Assembly: GCA_964398185.1 (NCBI GenBank)
Contig: CAYNML010000005.1
Coordinates: forward strand, 57,174 to 121,173
Source of the DNA: Fen-1058 sp964398185
GTDB taxonomy: Bacteria > Chloroflexota > Anaerolineae > Fen-1058
Direction: 5' to 3'
DNA length: 64,000 bases
Shown here: positions 1 to 9,639 of the stretch, in pieces
Layout of the letters: every line of letters begins with the position of its first letter
Numbering within the stretch: the stretch's first letter is position 1
The notes under the pieces: generated by a model
Databases searched by the model: none
What the model saw: only the letters and a program-made list of their open reading frames with translations
What the model was told of the DNA's origin: nothing
Translations under genes and position numbers: made by a program

Positions 1-1251
1 CGCAATGCCGGCCAGTTGGCCGCGCTAAACGAATTGGGGCAGGCGGTCTCACAGCAGATCGAGATCAACCAGGTGCTGGAAGCAACCTATCAGCAGTTGC
101 AGCCGCTGGCGCCGGTGGATGCCTTTTTCGTCGCGCTGTACGATCGGGACGCGGGTATGCTCTCCTTCCCAATCATGTACGACGAAGGCCGGCGCTATGT
201 CGAGCACACGGTACCGTTCAATCCAAATTCCAGCACTGGCCAGGTCATTCTGACAGGTGAGCCGCGCTTGAAACTACTGACCGCCGATGAACTGGCGGCG
301 ACCACCGAGGTACCGGGCGGACTGGGCAATGTCAACAGGCCCTCTGCGTCACTGTTGTATGTGCCGCTGTTCGTCGGCAACCAGACCATCGGCGCCCTGT
401 CCATTCAGAGCTATCAACTCAATGCCTACAGCCACGATACGCTGCAGCTGATGGGCAACGTCGCCAATCAAGTCGCCATCGCCATCCAAAACGCGCGCCT
501 GTTCAACGAAGCACAGCAGCGCAGCTCGGAACTGGCCGCCCTCAACCAGATTATCAGTTCGACGGCACAGACGCTGGACCTGCGCACGCTACTGGATACC
601 GTGCTGCGGCAAACCCTTGATGTATTTGGTTTCGACGGCGGGCTGATCACGGTGTACAACGAGAGCCGCGGCAAGCTCGAGCGAGTGGTGCGCACCGGCC
701 TGCCCGGCCGCATTCCCGATGATCCCGCCGAGGGGCTGGAAAACTCGCTGTGCAATTACGTCTTTGAAGCGAAAGCGCCGCTGGTCATTGAAGATTTCCG
801 CGCGGGCGCCCCCCTCGACGTCAGCGGTGAAATCGAAGCCGGCTACTACTCGTACATCGGCATCCCGCTGGAAGCCCGCGGCCGGATGTTGGGGACGTGG
901 TGCGGCTTCCGCAAGTTGGCCGGACCGTTCGGCAAGAATACGCTGGCCCTGTTGCAAGCCGTAAGTCGCCAGTTGAGCTTTGCCATTGAAAATGCGCGCC
1001 TGTTCGATGAGGCGCGGACCCGGGCGCAGCGCGAACAAACCTTGCGCGAGATCACAGCCCGCGTGCGCAACTCGACAGATCCAGACACCATCGCCCGCGC
1101 CGCTGTGCGCGAGTTAGGCATCGCCCTTAAGCGCCAGACCTTCATCCGCCTCGGCGACAGGGAGCAGCTCAGCCGGCCGCCACAAAATGCGGAAGACGCA
1201 GTGCCCGCTTCAGGCCATGGTCACCCGGCCAGCCTGGAAGGAGGCCAGTAA
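1..1251 (+). CDS. Tandem GAF-domain sensor protein, 5'-truncated by window edge
   Basis: The reading frame is open from the first base, so the true start lies upstream; an in-frame TTG at 16 is not a credible start. The visible 416 residues hold two GAF domains (about residues 15-170 and 185-340 of the visible part), each ending in the usual helix with the pattern IxNARLF. After them comes a short piece resembling the opening helices of another GAF domain (REITARVRN...). There is no kinase, cyclase or DNA-binding domain in the visible part, so it is probably a soluble sensor or the C-terminal end of a larger sensor. The stop at 1249-1251 is one base before the next start, so it belongs to the long sensory operon. 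Ligand unknown. Confidence 0.85.
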   Translation, partial: RNAGQLAALNELGQAVSQQIEINQVLEATYQQLQPLAPVDAFFVALYDRDAGMLSFPIMYDEGRRYVEHTVPFNPNSSTGQVILTGEPRLKLLTADELAATTEVPGGLGNVNRPSASLLYVPLFVGNQTIGALSIQSYQLNAYSHDTLQLMGNVANQVAIAIQNARLFNEAQQRSSELAALNQIISSTAQTLDLRTLLDTVLRQTLDVFGFDGGLITVYNESRGKLERVVRTGLPGRIPDDPAEGLENSLCNYVFEAKAPLVIEDFRAGAPLDVSGEIEAGYYSYIGIPLEARGRMLGTWCGFRKLAGPFGKNTLALLQAVSRQLSFAIENARLFDEARTRAQREQTLREITARVRNSTDPDTIARAAVRELGIALKRQTFIRLGDREQLSRPPQNAEDAVPASGHGHPASLEGGQ

Positions 1252-1252
1252 C

Positions 1253-4200
1253 ATGTATCAACGACTTGCCACCCGAATCCGTGAAACGCTATCGGTGCTG
1301 CTCGATCAATATGACGAACGCCTGAGGGCAGTGCCCGACTACGTCAACGTGCCCGAGTCTGCGCGCCGCGATCTGGAACAACACGTGCTGCAACTCGTCG
1401 TTGATTGCCTGGAGGCGAACGACGACAGCCGGTTAATTCAGTATGTTCGCGAACGAGCCGAGCAAGTTCTCAGCCACGGTTTTCAACCAGAATGGTTCCA
1501 GCAAGCCGTGACGATTCCGCAAGAGATCATCACGCCGCTGGTTGAAACCGTGGAGGAAGGCCACTTTGTGTGGCGCGCCCTGGGACGCGCGCAAACCGCT
1601 ACCTGGGAAATTGTGGCACGTGAGCGGCGCCACATCGAGTCGACCCTGCGCGAAAGTGAAGCGCGCTATCAGACTGTCTTCGACGCCACGCCGATCATGT
1701 TCTGGTTGAAGGATACGCACAACCGCACCCTGCGGATCAACAAAGCCGCCGCCGAGTTCGAGGGCGTCAAGCCGGCTGATGTAGAAGGCAAATCAGCCTA
1801 CGACCTGTATCCGCACGAACAAGCTGAGGCATTCTATCAGGATGATCTGGAGGTCATTCGCTCCAATCGGCCCAAGCAGGGCATCGTCGAGCAACACACC
1901 TCGGTCGGCACGGGTAAGTTGATGTGGGTAGAAACCGGCAAGGCGCCGGTCCACAACGAACAAGGCGAGGTTATCGGTGTCCTGGCGTTTGGGGTTGATG
2001 TCACCGAGCGCAAGCGGGCCGAAGAAGTGCTCCGTACCAGCCAACAGCTGCTGCAAACGGTGATGGACAACATCCCACAAGCCATCTTCTGGAAAGACCG
2101 GCAGTTGGTCTATCTGGGTTGCAATCGGGCCTTTGCGGATGATGCCGGCCTGGCGTCACCGGCCGACGTGATCGGCAAGACCGACTGGGATATGCCCTGG
2201 CAGGAGCAAGCCGAACTCTACCGCGCCGACGATCAACTGGTCATGGAGCAAGGCGTTGCCAAGCTCGGCTATGAAGAGCCTCAGACGACGCCTGACGGCG
2301 CAACCATCTGGCTGCGCACCAGCAAAATCCCGATGCGCGACAATGCCGGCAACGTGACTGCCGTGTTGGGCATGTACGAAGACGTTACCGAGCGTAAACA
2401 ACTGGAACAACAAACCCGAGAATCTCTGGCGCGCCGCGAACAGCAGGTGCAAACCGGCACTGAAGTGTCACAAGAAGTAGCCGCCGCTACCGACCTGACT
2501 GAGTTGTTCCACCGCGTAGTAACACTCACCAAAGACCGCTTCGACTATTACCACACCCAATTGTTCCGGTACGAGCCGGCACAGGGGGCCGTGGTGCTCA
2601 TCACCGGCTATGGTGAAGTCGGTCAAGCGATGTTGGCCGCCGGACATCAGCTCCCCATGGGGCGCGGCGTTGTAGGCACAGCTGCTGCGACCGGAAAGTC
2701 GATTCTAGCCGCCGACGTGCGACAAGATACCGACTGGCGCCCCAACCCCCACTTGCCTGACACCCGTGGTGAATTGGCGGTGCCCATCAAGTGGCGCGAG
2801 CAAGTGCTGGGCATTCTGGACGTGCAGAGCGATCGCGCCAATGCCCTTAACGACGACGATCGCCTCTTACTGGAAGGACTGTGCGGGCAGATTGCCAGCG
2901 CCATGGAAAGTACACGGCTGCTCGAACAGCTGCGCCAGAATCAAGTGCAACTGGCCGAAGCGCTGCAAATCGCCAAATTGGCTTACTGGGAATACGATGT
3001 CGCCAAAGACCTATTCCTGTTTAACGACCAGTTTTATGCGCTGTTCCACACCACCGCTGAACAGGTGGGCGGTTATCACATGCCGTCGGCGCAGTATGCC
3101 AGCACCTTCGTCCATCCCGACGATCTGCCCATCGTCGGCGCCGAGATCGAACGCGCTCTCAGCTCCACCGATCGACATTACTCGCGCAACCTCGTCCATC
3201 GCATCTGCTACGCCGATGGGGACATCGGCTATATCTCCGTCAACATCAACATCGACCGCGACGAGAACGGCCAGATCTTGCGCTACTACGGCGCCAATCA
3301 GGATATCACCGAGCGCCAACTGGCGGAGGAAGCCATTCGCCGCAGTGAAGCACAATTAGCCGAGGTGCTGAAGATTGCCAAGCTAGCCAACTGGGAATAC
3401 GATGTCGCCAGCGATACCTTCACCTTCAACGATCAGTTCTATGCCCTGCTGCACACCACCGCCGCGCGTGAAGGCGGCTACACCATGCGATCGATGGACT
3501 ATGCCCAACGCTTTGTGCATCCCGCAGACGCACCCATGGTCGGGTGCGAAGTCCAACTGGCGATCGAAACCACCGATCCCAACTTCAGCCGCGAAATCGA
3601 CCACCGCATCTTCTATGGCGACGGCCAGCCCGGTTACTTCACAGTGCGCTTCCGCATCCAAAAAGACGCCCAGGGCCGCACTATCAAGACCTTCGGCGCC
3701 AATCAGGATGTCACCGAGCGCCATCAAATTGAGGAAGAGCTGGCCCGCTCGGCGCAGCTGCTTAACACCATTATCAACACCAGCCGCGATTTGATCTACG
3801 TCAAGGACACGCAGAGCCGGTTCCTGGCGGCCAGCCAGACCACGGCGCGCCTGGTGGGCCTCGCCAATTCCGAAGACCTGATCGGCAAAACCGATTACGA
3901 CTTCTTCCCCTATGAACTGGCCCATAAGTATTTCACTGACGAGCAAAAGATTCTGGCAAGCGGCGAGCCGCTGATTGATATCGAAGAAACGGCGAGTTAC
4001 CCGGATGGAACGCCCGTCTGGCTGCTCACCACCAAGATTCCCTTTCGGGCAGCCGACGGTACCGTGCAGGGCATTGTCGGCATCGGGCGCGACATCACCG
4101 AGCGCAAGCGCGCCGAGCAGCGCATGGAAGAGACACTGCGCGAGACTGAACGCCTGTACGCCGCCGTCAGCCACGAAGGCTGGCAAGCCTATCGGCAAAC

Positions 4201-4690
4201 CGGCGCTCTGCCGGAAGGTTACGTGTTTGACCAGGCGCTCCTCCAACCGACTGACCAGCTCTGGGAGCCGGAGATGACTGAGGCCCTGGAACAGCAGACT
4301 CAGGTGGCCTCGCGCTCGGCGCAACGCGCAGTGACCGTTTCACCGCTGACTGCGCGCGGCGAGACGATTGGCGCGCTGGGCGTCTACGATGATCCCGTGC
4401 ATCCGTTGAGCGCTGACGATCTGGAACTGATCGAGGCCGTCGCCGAGCAGGTCGCCCTGGCGCTGGAAAGCGCGCGGCTGTTCGATCAGAGCCAGCGTGA
4501 CGCCGAACGCGAGTACACCATCAACCGCGTCACCAGCCGCATCCGCAATGCGCGCTCGGTCGATGAGGTGCTGAGCATCGCCGTACAGGAACTGCGCCTG
4601 GCCACCCGCGCCGCGCGCAGCGTGGTGGAAATTCTGCCAGATACCGAGCAGCTCATCCACAGCGGCAATGGCGAAGGAGGGCAGGCATGA
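1253..4690 (+). CDS. Soluble multi-PAS/GAF sensor protein without transmitter domain
   Basis: This is a 1145-residue protein. I chose ATG 1253 because GGAAGGAGG stands 8 bases before it; the frame is open further upstream to 1187 but that would overlap the preceding gene. Order: a helical N-terminal domain (1-125) shared with the protein at 23860; PAS (140-260); PAS (262-385, contains IPQAIFWKD); GAF (410-560); two PAS_3-like domains (575-825, each with YWEYDV or NWEYDV and FVHP); PAS (835-955); a weak GAF-like unit (960-1090); and the short helical piece plus Gly/Asn-rich tail found on many proteins in this operon. PAS domains end in the linker DxTERK. No membrane segments and no histidine-kinase motifs are seen. 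It probably passes signals to a partner kinase by hetero-oligomerisation; that is inference. Confidence 0.85.
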   Translation: MYQRLATRIRETLSVLLDQYDERLRAVPDYVNVPESARRDLEQHVLQLVVDCLEANDDSRLIQYVRERAEQVLSHGFQPEWFQQAVTIPQEIITPLVETVEEGHFVWRALGRAQTATWEIVARERRHIESTLRESEARYQTVFDATPIMFWLKDTHNRTLRINKAAAEFEGVKPADVEGKSAYDLYPHEQAEAFYQDDLEVIRSNRPKQGIVEQHTSVGTGKLMWVETGKAPVHNEQGEVIGVLAFGVDVTERKRAEEVLRTSQQLLQTVMDNIPQAIFWKDRQLVYLGCNRAFADDAGLASPADVIGKTDWDMPWQEQAELYRADDQLVMEQGVAKLGYEEPQTTPDGATIWLRTSKIPMRDNAGNVTAVLGMYEDVTERKQLEQQTRESLARREQQVQTGTEVSQEVAAATDLTELFHRVVTLTKDRFDYYHTQLFRYEPAQGAVVLITGYGEVGQAMLAAGHQLPMGRGVVGTAAATGKSILAADVRQDTDWRPNPHLPDTRGELAVPIKWREQVLGILDVQSDRANALNDDDRLLLEGLCGQIASAMESTRLLEQLRQNQVQLAEALQIAKLAYWEYDVAKDLFLFNDQFYALFHTTAEQVGGYHMPSAQYASTFVHPDDLPIVGAEIERALSSTDRHYSRNLVHRICYADGDIGYISVNINIDRDENGQILRYYGANQDITERQLAEEAIRRSEAQLAEVLKIAKLANWEYDVASDTFTFNDQFYALLHTTAAREGGYTMRSMDYAQRFVHPADAPMVGCEVQLAIETTDPNFSREIDHRIFYGDGQPGYFTVRFRIQKDAQGRTIKTFGANQDVTERHQIEEELARSAQLLNTIINTSRDLIYVKDTQSRFLAASQTTARLVGLANSEDLIGKTDYDFFPYELAHKYFTDEQKILASGEPLIDIEETASYPDGTPVWLLTTKIPFRAADGTVQGIVGIGRDITERKRAEQRMEETLRETERLYAAVSHEGWQAYRQTGALPEGYVFDQALLQPTDQLWEPEMTEALEQQTQVASRSAQRAVTVSPLTARGETIGALGVYDDPVHPLSADDLELIEAVAEQVALALESARLFDQSQRDAEREYTINRVTSRIRNARSVDEVLSIAVQELRLATRAARSVVEILPDTEQLIHSGNGEGGQA

Positions 4691-7362
4691 GCGTCGCAAC
4701 CCCAACTCATCCGCAGGCGCCAATGGCCTCATTTGAACGGCGTGGTTTGAGCTTGAGCGCCCGTCTCTCGTTCATGATTCTGGGCGTAACCCTGCTGGTC
4801 TTTTCACTGGTCGCGCTGGTGATTCAGAACCAGGCGCAGCAAGTTCTGACACGGACAGCCAATGCTGAACTCCAAAGTAAGACCATTGCCCTGAAAGACA
4901 ACCTTCAGACCTGGGTTGACCTCAACACCAAGGCGCTTAAGGGCATAGCGGCCTTGCCGGACATCATCAGCATGGATCCTGCGCTGCAGCGGCCTTACCT
5001 GCAAGTCATGCAACAAGCTTTTGCCAAGCAAGGCGACGCACTCGCCACATACCTGTTCAGCACCACCGACCTGAACGGCATGAATGTGGCTCGTAGTGAC
5101 GACGGAAAGTTAACCGACTATCGCACGCGCGAGTGGTTTCAGAACGCGCGCGCAGGCCAATCACCGTCGTTTGAAACGCGCATCGGCACAACCAGTGGAC
5201 GCCCCGCGCAAGTGATGGCTGTCCCCATCATCCGCGACAGCGTCATGGTTGGCGTGCTGATGCTCGCCAGCGAGCTGCCCAGCATCGGCGCAGCGGTCAG
5301 TGCGAATCGGATCGGAGATACGGGCCAGGTGTACGTTGTTGACCTGGCGAACCGGCCGATTGCCGTGACTGATCCAGCTGTGCCGACAGATACGGTCGAC
5401 TCGATCGGTGATCTGCCAATCGTGCAAGCCATTCGCACCCAGCCAGCGGGCGCATACGAATACGTCGACGCGAACGGCGAACGCTGGCACGCCTACCTGG
5501 AAACGATGCCCAACGGTTGGGGCATCGCCATTCAACAACAGGAACGTGAATTCTTGGCCCCGCTGCGCGCCTTTCAAACCTTTGCCCTGATTGTGCTAGG
5601 GCTGGGCGCGATCGTACTGGCGGGCAGCATGTGGCTGGCCATTCGCCGCGCCCTGCGCCCGCTCAGCGTCATGGCCACCGAAGCGGCGGCGGCGGCAGGC
5701 GGCAATCTCAACGTGGTCGTACCAGTGCGGCGGCGCGATGAAGTTGGTGTGCTGGCCCTCGCCTTCAACACCATGATCGAGCGGCTGCGCGAGCTCATCG
5801 GCTCGCTCGAACAGCGCATCGACGCCCGTACCGAGCAGCTGCGCGCCAGCGCCGACGTGGGCCGCGCCGCCGCTTCAATTCTGGACACCGATCAACTGCT
5901 GCGCGAGATCGTCAATCTCATTACCGATCGGTTCGGCTTTTACTACACGGCCGTGTTCCTGGCCGATCGCACCAACCAGTGGGCGGTGCTGCGCGAAGCC
6001 ACCGGCGCTGCGGGACGCACGTTGAAAGAACGCCGCCACCAGCTGGCCATCGGCGGTCAGTCGATGGTCGGCACGGTGATGAAGACCCGCCAGGCGCGCA
6101 TCGCGTTGGACGTGGGCGAGGAAGCGGTGCGCTTTGCCAATCCGCTGCTGCCTGACACCCGATCGGAAATTGCGCTGCCCTTGATGGTTGGCACCCGCGT
6201 CATTGGTGCGCTGGACGTACAGTCCACGCAAGCAGCGGCGTTCGATGAAGCCAGCGCGGCGGTGCTGCAATCGATGGCCGATCAGATCGCCATTGCGCTG
6301 AGCAACACCATGCAGTTTCAGCAATCGCAAGCCGCTTTGCAGCGAACCCGGCAGCTCTATGAAGCCAGCACAGCCATCGCCAACGCGGCCGACGCGCACG
6401 GCATCCTGCAAGAACTCATGACCCGGGCGGTAAGTGACGCCAGCGCTGCCCAGCTTCTGACCTACGGGCCGCGCGACGAGAACGGTCAATATGCCTATCT
6501 GGAAGTCGCTGCCAGCTGGGCCGCCGACGCCGCCACGATCAGATTACCCAACGGCGCGCGCATCCTGCCGAGCCAGCTGCCACCCGTTGCGCCGCTGGCG
6601 ACCGAGCCGTATATCATCCGCGACGCGGATGATCCGGCCGTGCCGCCCGAGCAACAGCAGATCTTGCAGGGCATGGGCATGCGCGCCCTGCTGGGGTATG
6701 CGCTGGTGTCCGGCGCACAGCCAACGGGGCTGCTCATCATGGTCTACCGCGAACCGCACCAGTTTATGCTCCAGGAAACACAGCCGCTGCAAGCGCTGGC
6801 CGGACAAGTCGCCGTGGCGCTGCGCAATCAGCAGCTGGTGCGCGAACAGGCTCAGGCGCGCCAGCAGCTGGACGAGATCAACCGCCGCCTGACGGGACAG
6901 GTGTGGCAACAGTACGCGCGGATGCGCGGACAAGCCGTGCGCAAAACCGATGTCGGTCCGGGTGTGCCGCAGGAGGCGCTCCCGTCCCAACTCGCCGCGC
7001 CGGTGGTGATCCACGGCCAGGAAATCGGCCGGCTGCGCCTGGAAGATGCCACACCCGATCGGGAGTGGACACCCAGCGAGAAAGCGCTGCTGGAAGCCGT
7101 TGCCGGTGAGGTCGCCATCGCGATTGAGAATGCGCGCCTGATCGAACAGACCGAGCGCCGCGCCCAGCGCGAAGCGCGTCTGAACCAAATTGCCCAACAG
7201 ATCCGCCAGACCACCGATATCCACACGATCTTGCAGACAGCCACTGAGCAGCTCAGCCTGGCACTGGACACGTCGCACGCGCAGGCGCGCCTGGGCCAGG
7301 CCCCGGCAGCTGCGCCGCGCGGCAATGGCCAGCGCAACGGATCGGAAGAGGATCAAGCATGA
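4687..7362 (+). CDS. Membrane sensor: Cache-HAMP-multi-GAF, no kinase domain
   Basis: This 891-residue protein overlaps the previous stop by ATGA. A membrane segment (about 27-47) leads to an extracytoplasmic dCache-like region (50-295), a second membrane segment (298-320), a HAMP domain (320-372), and a signalling helix containing ARTEQLRAS. Two full GAF domains follow (390-540 and 555-715), then a shorter GAF-like unit (720-830). The first GAF carries the block FANPLLPDTRSEIALPL, repeated almost unchanged in most neighbours. The C-terminus is the Gly/Asn-rich tail (PRGNGQ...). The architecture up to HAMP is that of chemoreceptors or sensor kinases, but neither an MCP signalling hairpin nor a HisKA/HATPase is present. 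It probably senses a small extracellular ligand and works through another protein. Confidence 0.85.
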   Translation: MSVATPTHPQAPMASFERRGLSLSARLSFMILGVTLLVFSLVALVIQNQAQQVLTRTANAELQSKTIALKDNLQTWVDLNTKALKGIAALPDIISMDPALQRPYLQVMQQAFAKQGDALATYLFSTTDLNGMNVARSDDGKLTDYRTREWFQNARAGQSPSFETRIGTTSGRPAQVMAVPIIRDSVMVGVLMLASELPSIGAAVSANRIGDTGQVYVVDLANRPIAVTDPAVPTDTVDSIGDLPIVQAIRTQPAGAYEYVDANGERWHAYLETMPNGWGIAIQQQEREFLAPLRAFQTFALIVLGLGAIVLAGSMWLAIRRALRPLSVMATEAAAAAGGNLNVVVPVRRRDEVGVLALAFNTMIERLRELIGSLEQRIDARTEQLRASADVGRAAASILDTDQLLREIVNLITDRFGFYYTAVFLADRTNQWAVLREATGAAGRTLKERRHQLAIGGQSMVGTVMKTRQARIALDVGEEAVRFANPLLPDTRSEIALPLMVGTRVIGALDVQSTQAAAFDEASAAVLQSMADQIAIALSNTMQFQQSQAALQRTRQLYEASTAIANAADAHGILQELMTRAVSDASAAQLLTYGPRDENGQYAYLEVAASWAADAATIRLPNGARILPSQLPPVAPLATEPYIIRDADDPAVPPEQQQILQGMGMRALLGYALVSGAQPTGLLIMVYREPHQFMLQETQPLQALAGQVAVALRNQQLVREQAQARQQLDEINRRLTGQVWQQYARMRGQAVRKTDVGPGVPQEALPSQLAAPVVIHGQEIGRLRLEDATPDREWTPSEKALLEAVAGEVAIAIENARLIEQTERRAQREARLNQIAQQIRQTTDIHTILQTATEQLSLALDTSHAQARLGQAPAAAPRGNGQRNGSEEDQA

Positions 7363-9620
7363 CGACCGATCAGCCTACACTTACTTCGTCCCGATTGAAT
7401 AAGATGTGGCGCGGGATCAGCCGGCGCTGGCAACGCCTGATCGCACCGCATCCATCCATCCAGGACCTCGGCACGCGTCGGCAAATTCAATATCAAGCGG
7501 CCATCACGCTTGTCCTGATCGGTTTTTTTGCCATGAGCACGGTGGCCGCTGTCACAGCCGAGAAAGAGGCGCTGCGGCTTGAGAGCGTCGCGCAGTTTTT
7601 AATCACGCTCGTCCTGGGAGTGGCTTACGCGCTGAGCCGCACCCGCCGGTATGAGTGGGGTGCGATCATCATTGTCACCGCTTTGTCGCTTGCCGCTTTT
7701 GGCATCGCCCTGGGCAATCCGGCCTCGGTCACGACAATCTTCTATGCTTTCCTGCCGTTAACGTTCGTGATCGGCGGCTTCCTGCTGCGCACCCGCAACG
7801 CCATTGCCCTGGTCGCCGTGGATACGACGCTCATCTTTTGTCTGCCCCTCTTCCGGCCTGACCTATTCACCTTCCGCAGCATTGCCGCCGAAGGCGGCGT
7901 CATTGCGTCGATCGGAATCTTGTTGATCGTCTTCAGTGTGGTGCGCAATTTGACTGAGCGCGATCGCCTGGCCGTTCTCAACCAAGCGAACGCCGAATTG
8001 CGTGATCTGCGCGACACCCTGGAATATCGCGTCGAGGCGCGCACCGAGCAGTTGCGCGCCAGTGCGGAAGTCGGCCAGGCCGCCGCCGCCATCCTCGATC
8101 CGGCGCAACTCCTGCAGCGCGTTACTGGCCTCATCACCGATCGGTTTGGTTTCTATTACGCAGCAGTATTCATCTTGAACGACGCCGGCACGGCGGCCGT
8201 GCTGCGCGAAGCCACCGGCGAAGCAGGTCGTGTTCTCAAGGCGCGCGCGCACCAGCTGGAGCTGGACAAGCCCTCGATGGTGGGGTATGCCATCACACAG
8301 CGCAAGGCGCGCCTTGCGCTGGATGTCGGCGCCGATCCGGTGCGCTTTGCCAACCCGTTGCTGCCGGACACCCGATCGGAAATTGCCCTGCCCCTGATTG
8401 CGGGCGACCGGGTGCTGGGTGCGCTTGACGTACAGTCGACGCAGGCCGCCGCCTTCGACGAATCCAGTGCCGTGGTGCTGCAATCGATGGCTGATCAGAT
8501 TGCAGTGGCTTTGAACAATGCCGAACAATTCAAACAAACCGAGTTACAGGCCAGGCGGCAAAGCAATCTCAATCAGTTCAGCCGCAGGCTGTTTGCGGCG
8601 GCAACTACGGAAGATCTCTATCGGGCCCTGGCGACCGCTCTGCCCGATATTGTGCCGCACGATTATCTCAGCCTGGCGCTGGCGCAAGGTGGAGCGCTGC
8701 GCGAGTATCAGCTGCAGGCTGCCGCCGATCAAGTCTTGACGGAAGGATCGGCCTGTTCTCTGCAAAACACGCTAAGTGGCCGGGCCTTCACCACACGCCA
8801 GCCCGTCGTTAGTCGCAACCTGGCTGAAGATAGGAGTCTGGACGATGCCGGCCGCCTGGCGCAGCTGGGGTATCACTCCGCGTTGTGTTTGCCGCTGAAC
8901 ATCGGCGAACGCATTTTGGGTACGCTCAATTTTGCGAGTCAACGCCCCGAGGCTTACTCCCTCGAAAACGCGGCGTGGTTAGAACAGTTGGCCGGACAGA
9001 TAGGCGCTGCTTTGGAAACGCTGCGCCTGGCGCAGGCGCAGCAGACCAGCCTGCGCGAGATGGAAGTGCTGACGCGCCAGCTGTCCGGGCAAGCCTGGGC
9101 CAAGCGCTGGCAGCGCCAAGCCGCTGAAGCCGTGCACTTTGCGCGCAGCGGTCTGGCCGTGGATCTGCCAGCGTCCACACCGGAGTTGGAGGCCGTGATG
9201 ACACACCCCGCGCCGTTGGCCCGAGCGGGCTCTGACGGCACCAGCAGCTCACCCTATCAAGCGGCCCTGGCGGTACCCATCGTCCTGCGCGGCGAAGTCC
9301 TGGGCGGCTTGCAGGTGGGTGAAGTGAGCCAGTCCCGCGAATGGACGGAAGACGATCTTACCTTTATGCAGGCGGTTGCCGACCAGGTCGCACTGGCGCT
9401 GGACAATGCGCGTTTGATTGAAGAGACCCAGCAGCGCGCCGAACGTGAACGTCTAGTCGCCGACATCAGCAGCCGCATGTTCGCGGCCAATGATCTGGAG
9501 ACCATCGTGCAGATTGCGAGCGAAGAATTAGGGCGCATTCTCAAGGTCAAACAAACTACCGTCACTGTCCGCGCTGAATCAAGCCCGACGCTGTCCGGCA
9601 ACGGACAGACGCCCGATTAG
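7359..9620 (+). CDS. Polytopic membrane sensor with GAF domains, no kinase domain
   Basis: This 753-residue protein overlaps the upstream gene by ATGA. About six hydrophobic segments lie between residues 40 and 190, with no sizeable extracytoplasmic loop, so the membrane part may itself sense (like 6TM/7TM sensor modules) rather than bind a periplasmic ligand. A coiled helix with EARTEQLRASAEVGQ connects to GAF1 (225-395, containing FANPLLPDTRSEIALPL), GAF2 (400-550) and a shorter GAF-like unit (560-690). The end has the short helical piece and an LSGNGQ tail. The same membrane plan recurs in the hybrid kinase at 29594, which suggests the two could share a membrane complex. No catalytic domain is visible. 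Confidence 0.83.
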   Translation: MTTDQPTLTSSRLNKMWRGISRRWQRLIAPHPSIQDLGTRRQIQYQAAITLVLIGFFAMSTVAAVTAEKEALRLESVAQFLITLVLGVAYALSRTRRYEWGAIIIVTALSLAAFGIALGNPASVTTIFYAFLPLTFVIGGFLLRTRNAIALVAVDTTLIFCLPLFRPDLFTFRSIAAEGGVIASIGILLIVFSVVRNLTERDRLAVLNQANAELRDLRDTLEYRVEARTEQLRASAEVGQAAAAILDPAQLLQRVTGLITDRFGFYYAAVFILNDAGTAAVLREATGEAGRVLKARAHQLELDKPSMVGYAITQRKARLALDVGADPVRFANPLLPDTRSEIALPLIAGDRVLGALDVQSTQAAAFDESSAVVLQSMADQIAVALNNAEQFKQTELQARRQSNLNQFSRRLFAAATTEDLYRALATALPDIVPHDYLSLALAQGGALREYQLQAAADQVLTEGSACSLQNTLSGRAFTTRQPVVSRNLAEDRSLDDAGRLAQLGYHSALCLPLNIGERILGTLNFASQRPEAYSLENAAWLEQLAGQIGAALETLRLAQAQQTSLREMEVLTRQLSGQAWAKRWQRQAAEAVHFARSGLAVDLPASTPELEAVMTHPAPLARAGSDGTSSSPYQAALAVPIVLRGEVLGGLQVGEVSQSREWTEDDLTFMQAVADQVALALDNARLIEETQQRAERERLVADISSRMFAANDLETIVQIASEELGRILKVKQTTVTVRAESSPTLSGNGQTPD

Positions 9621-9639
9621 CGCGCCTGAGGAGCCGTCG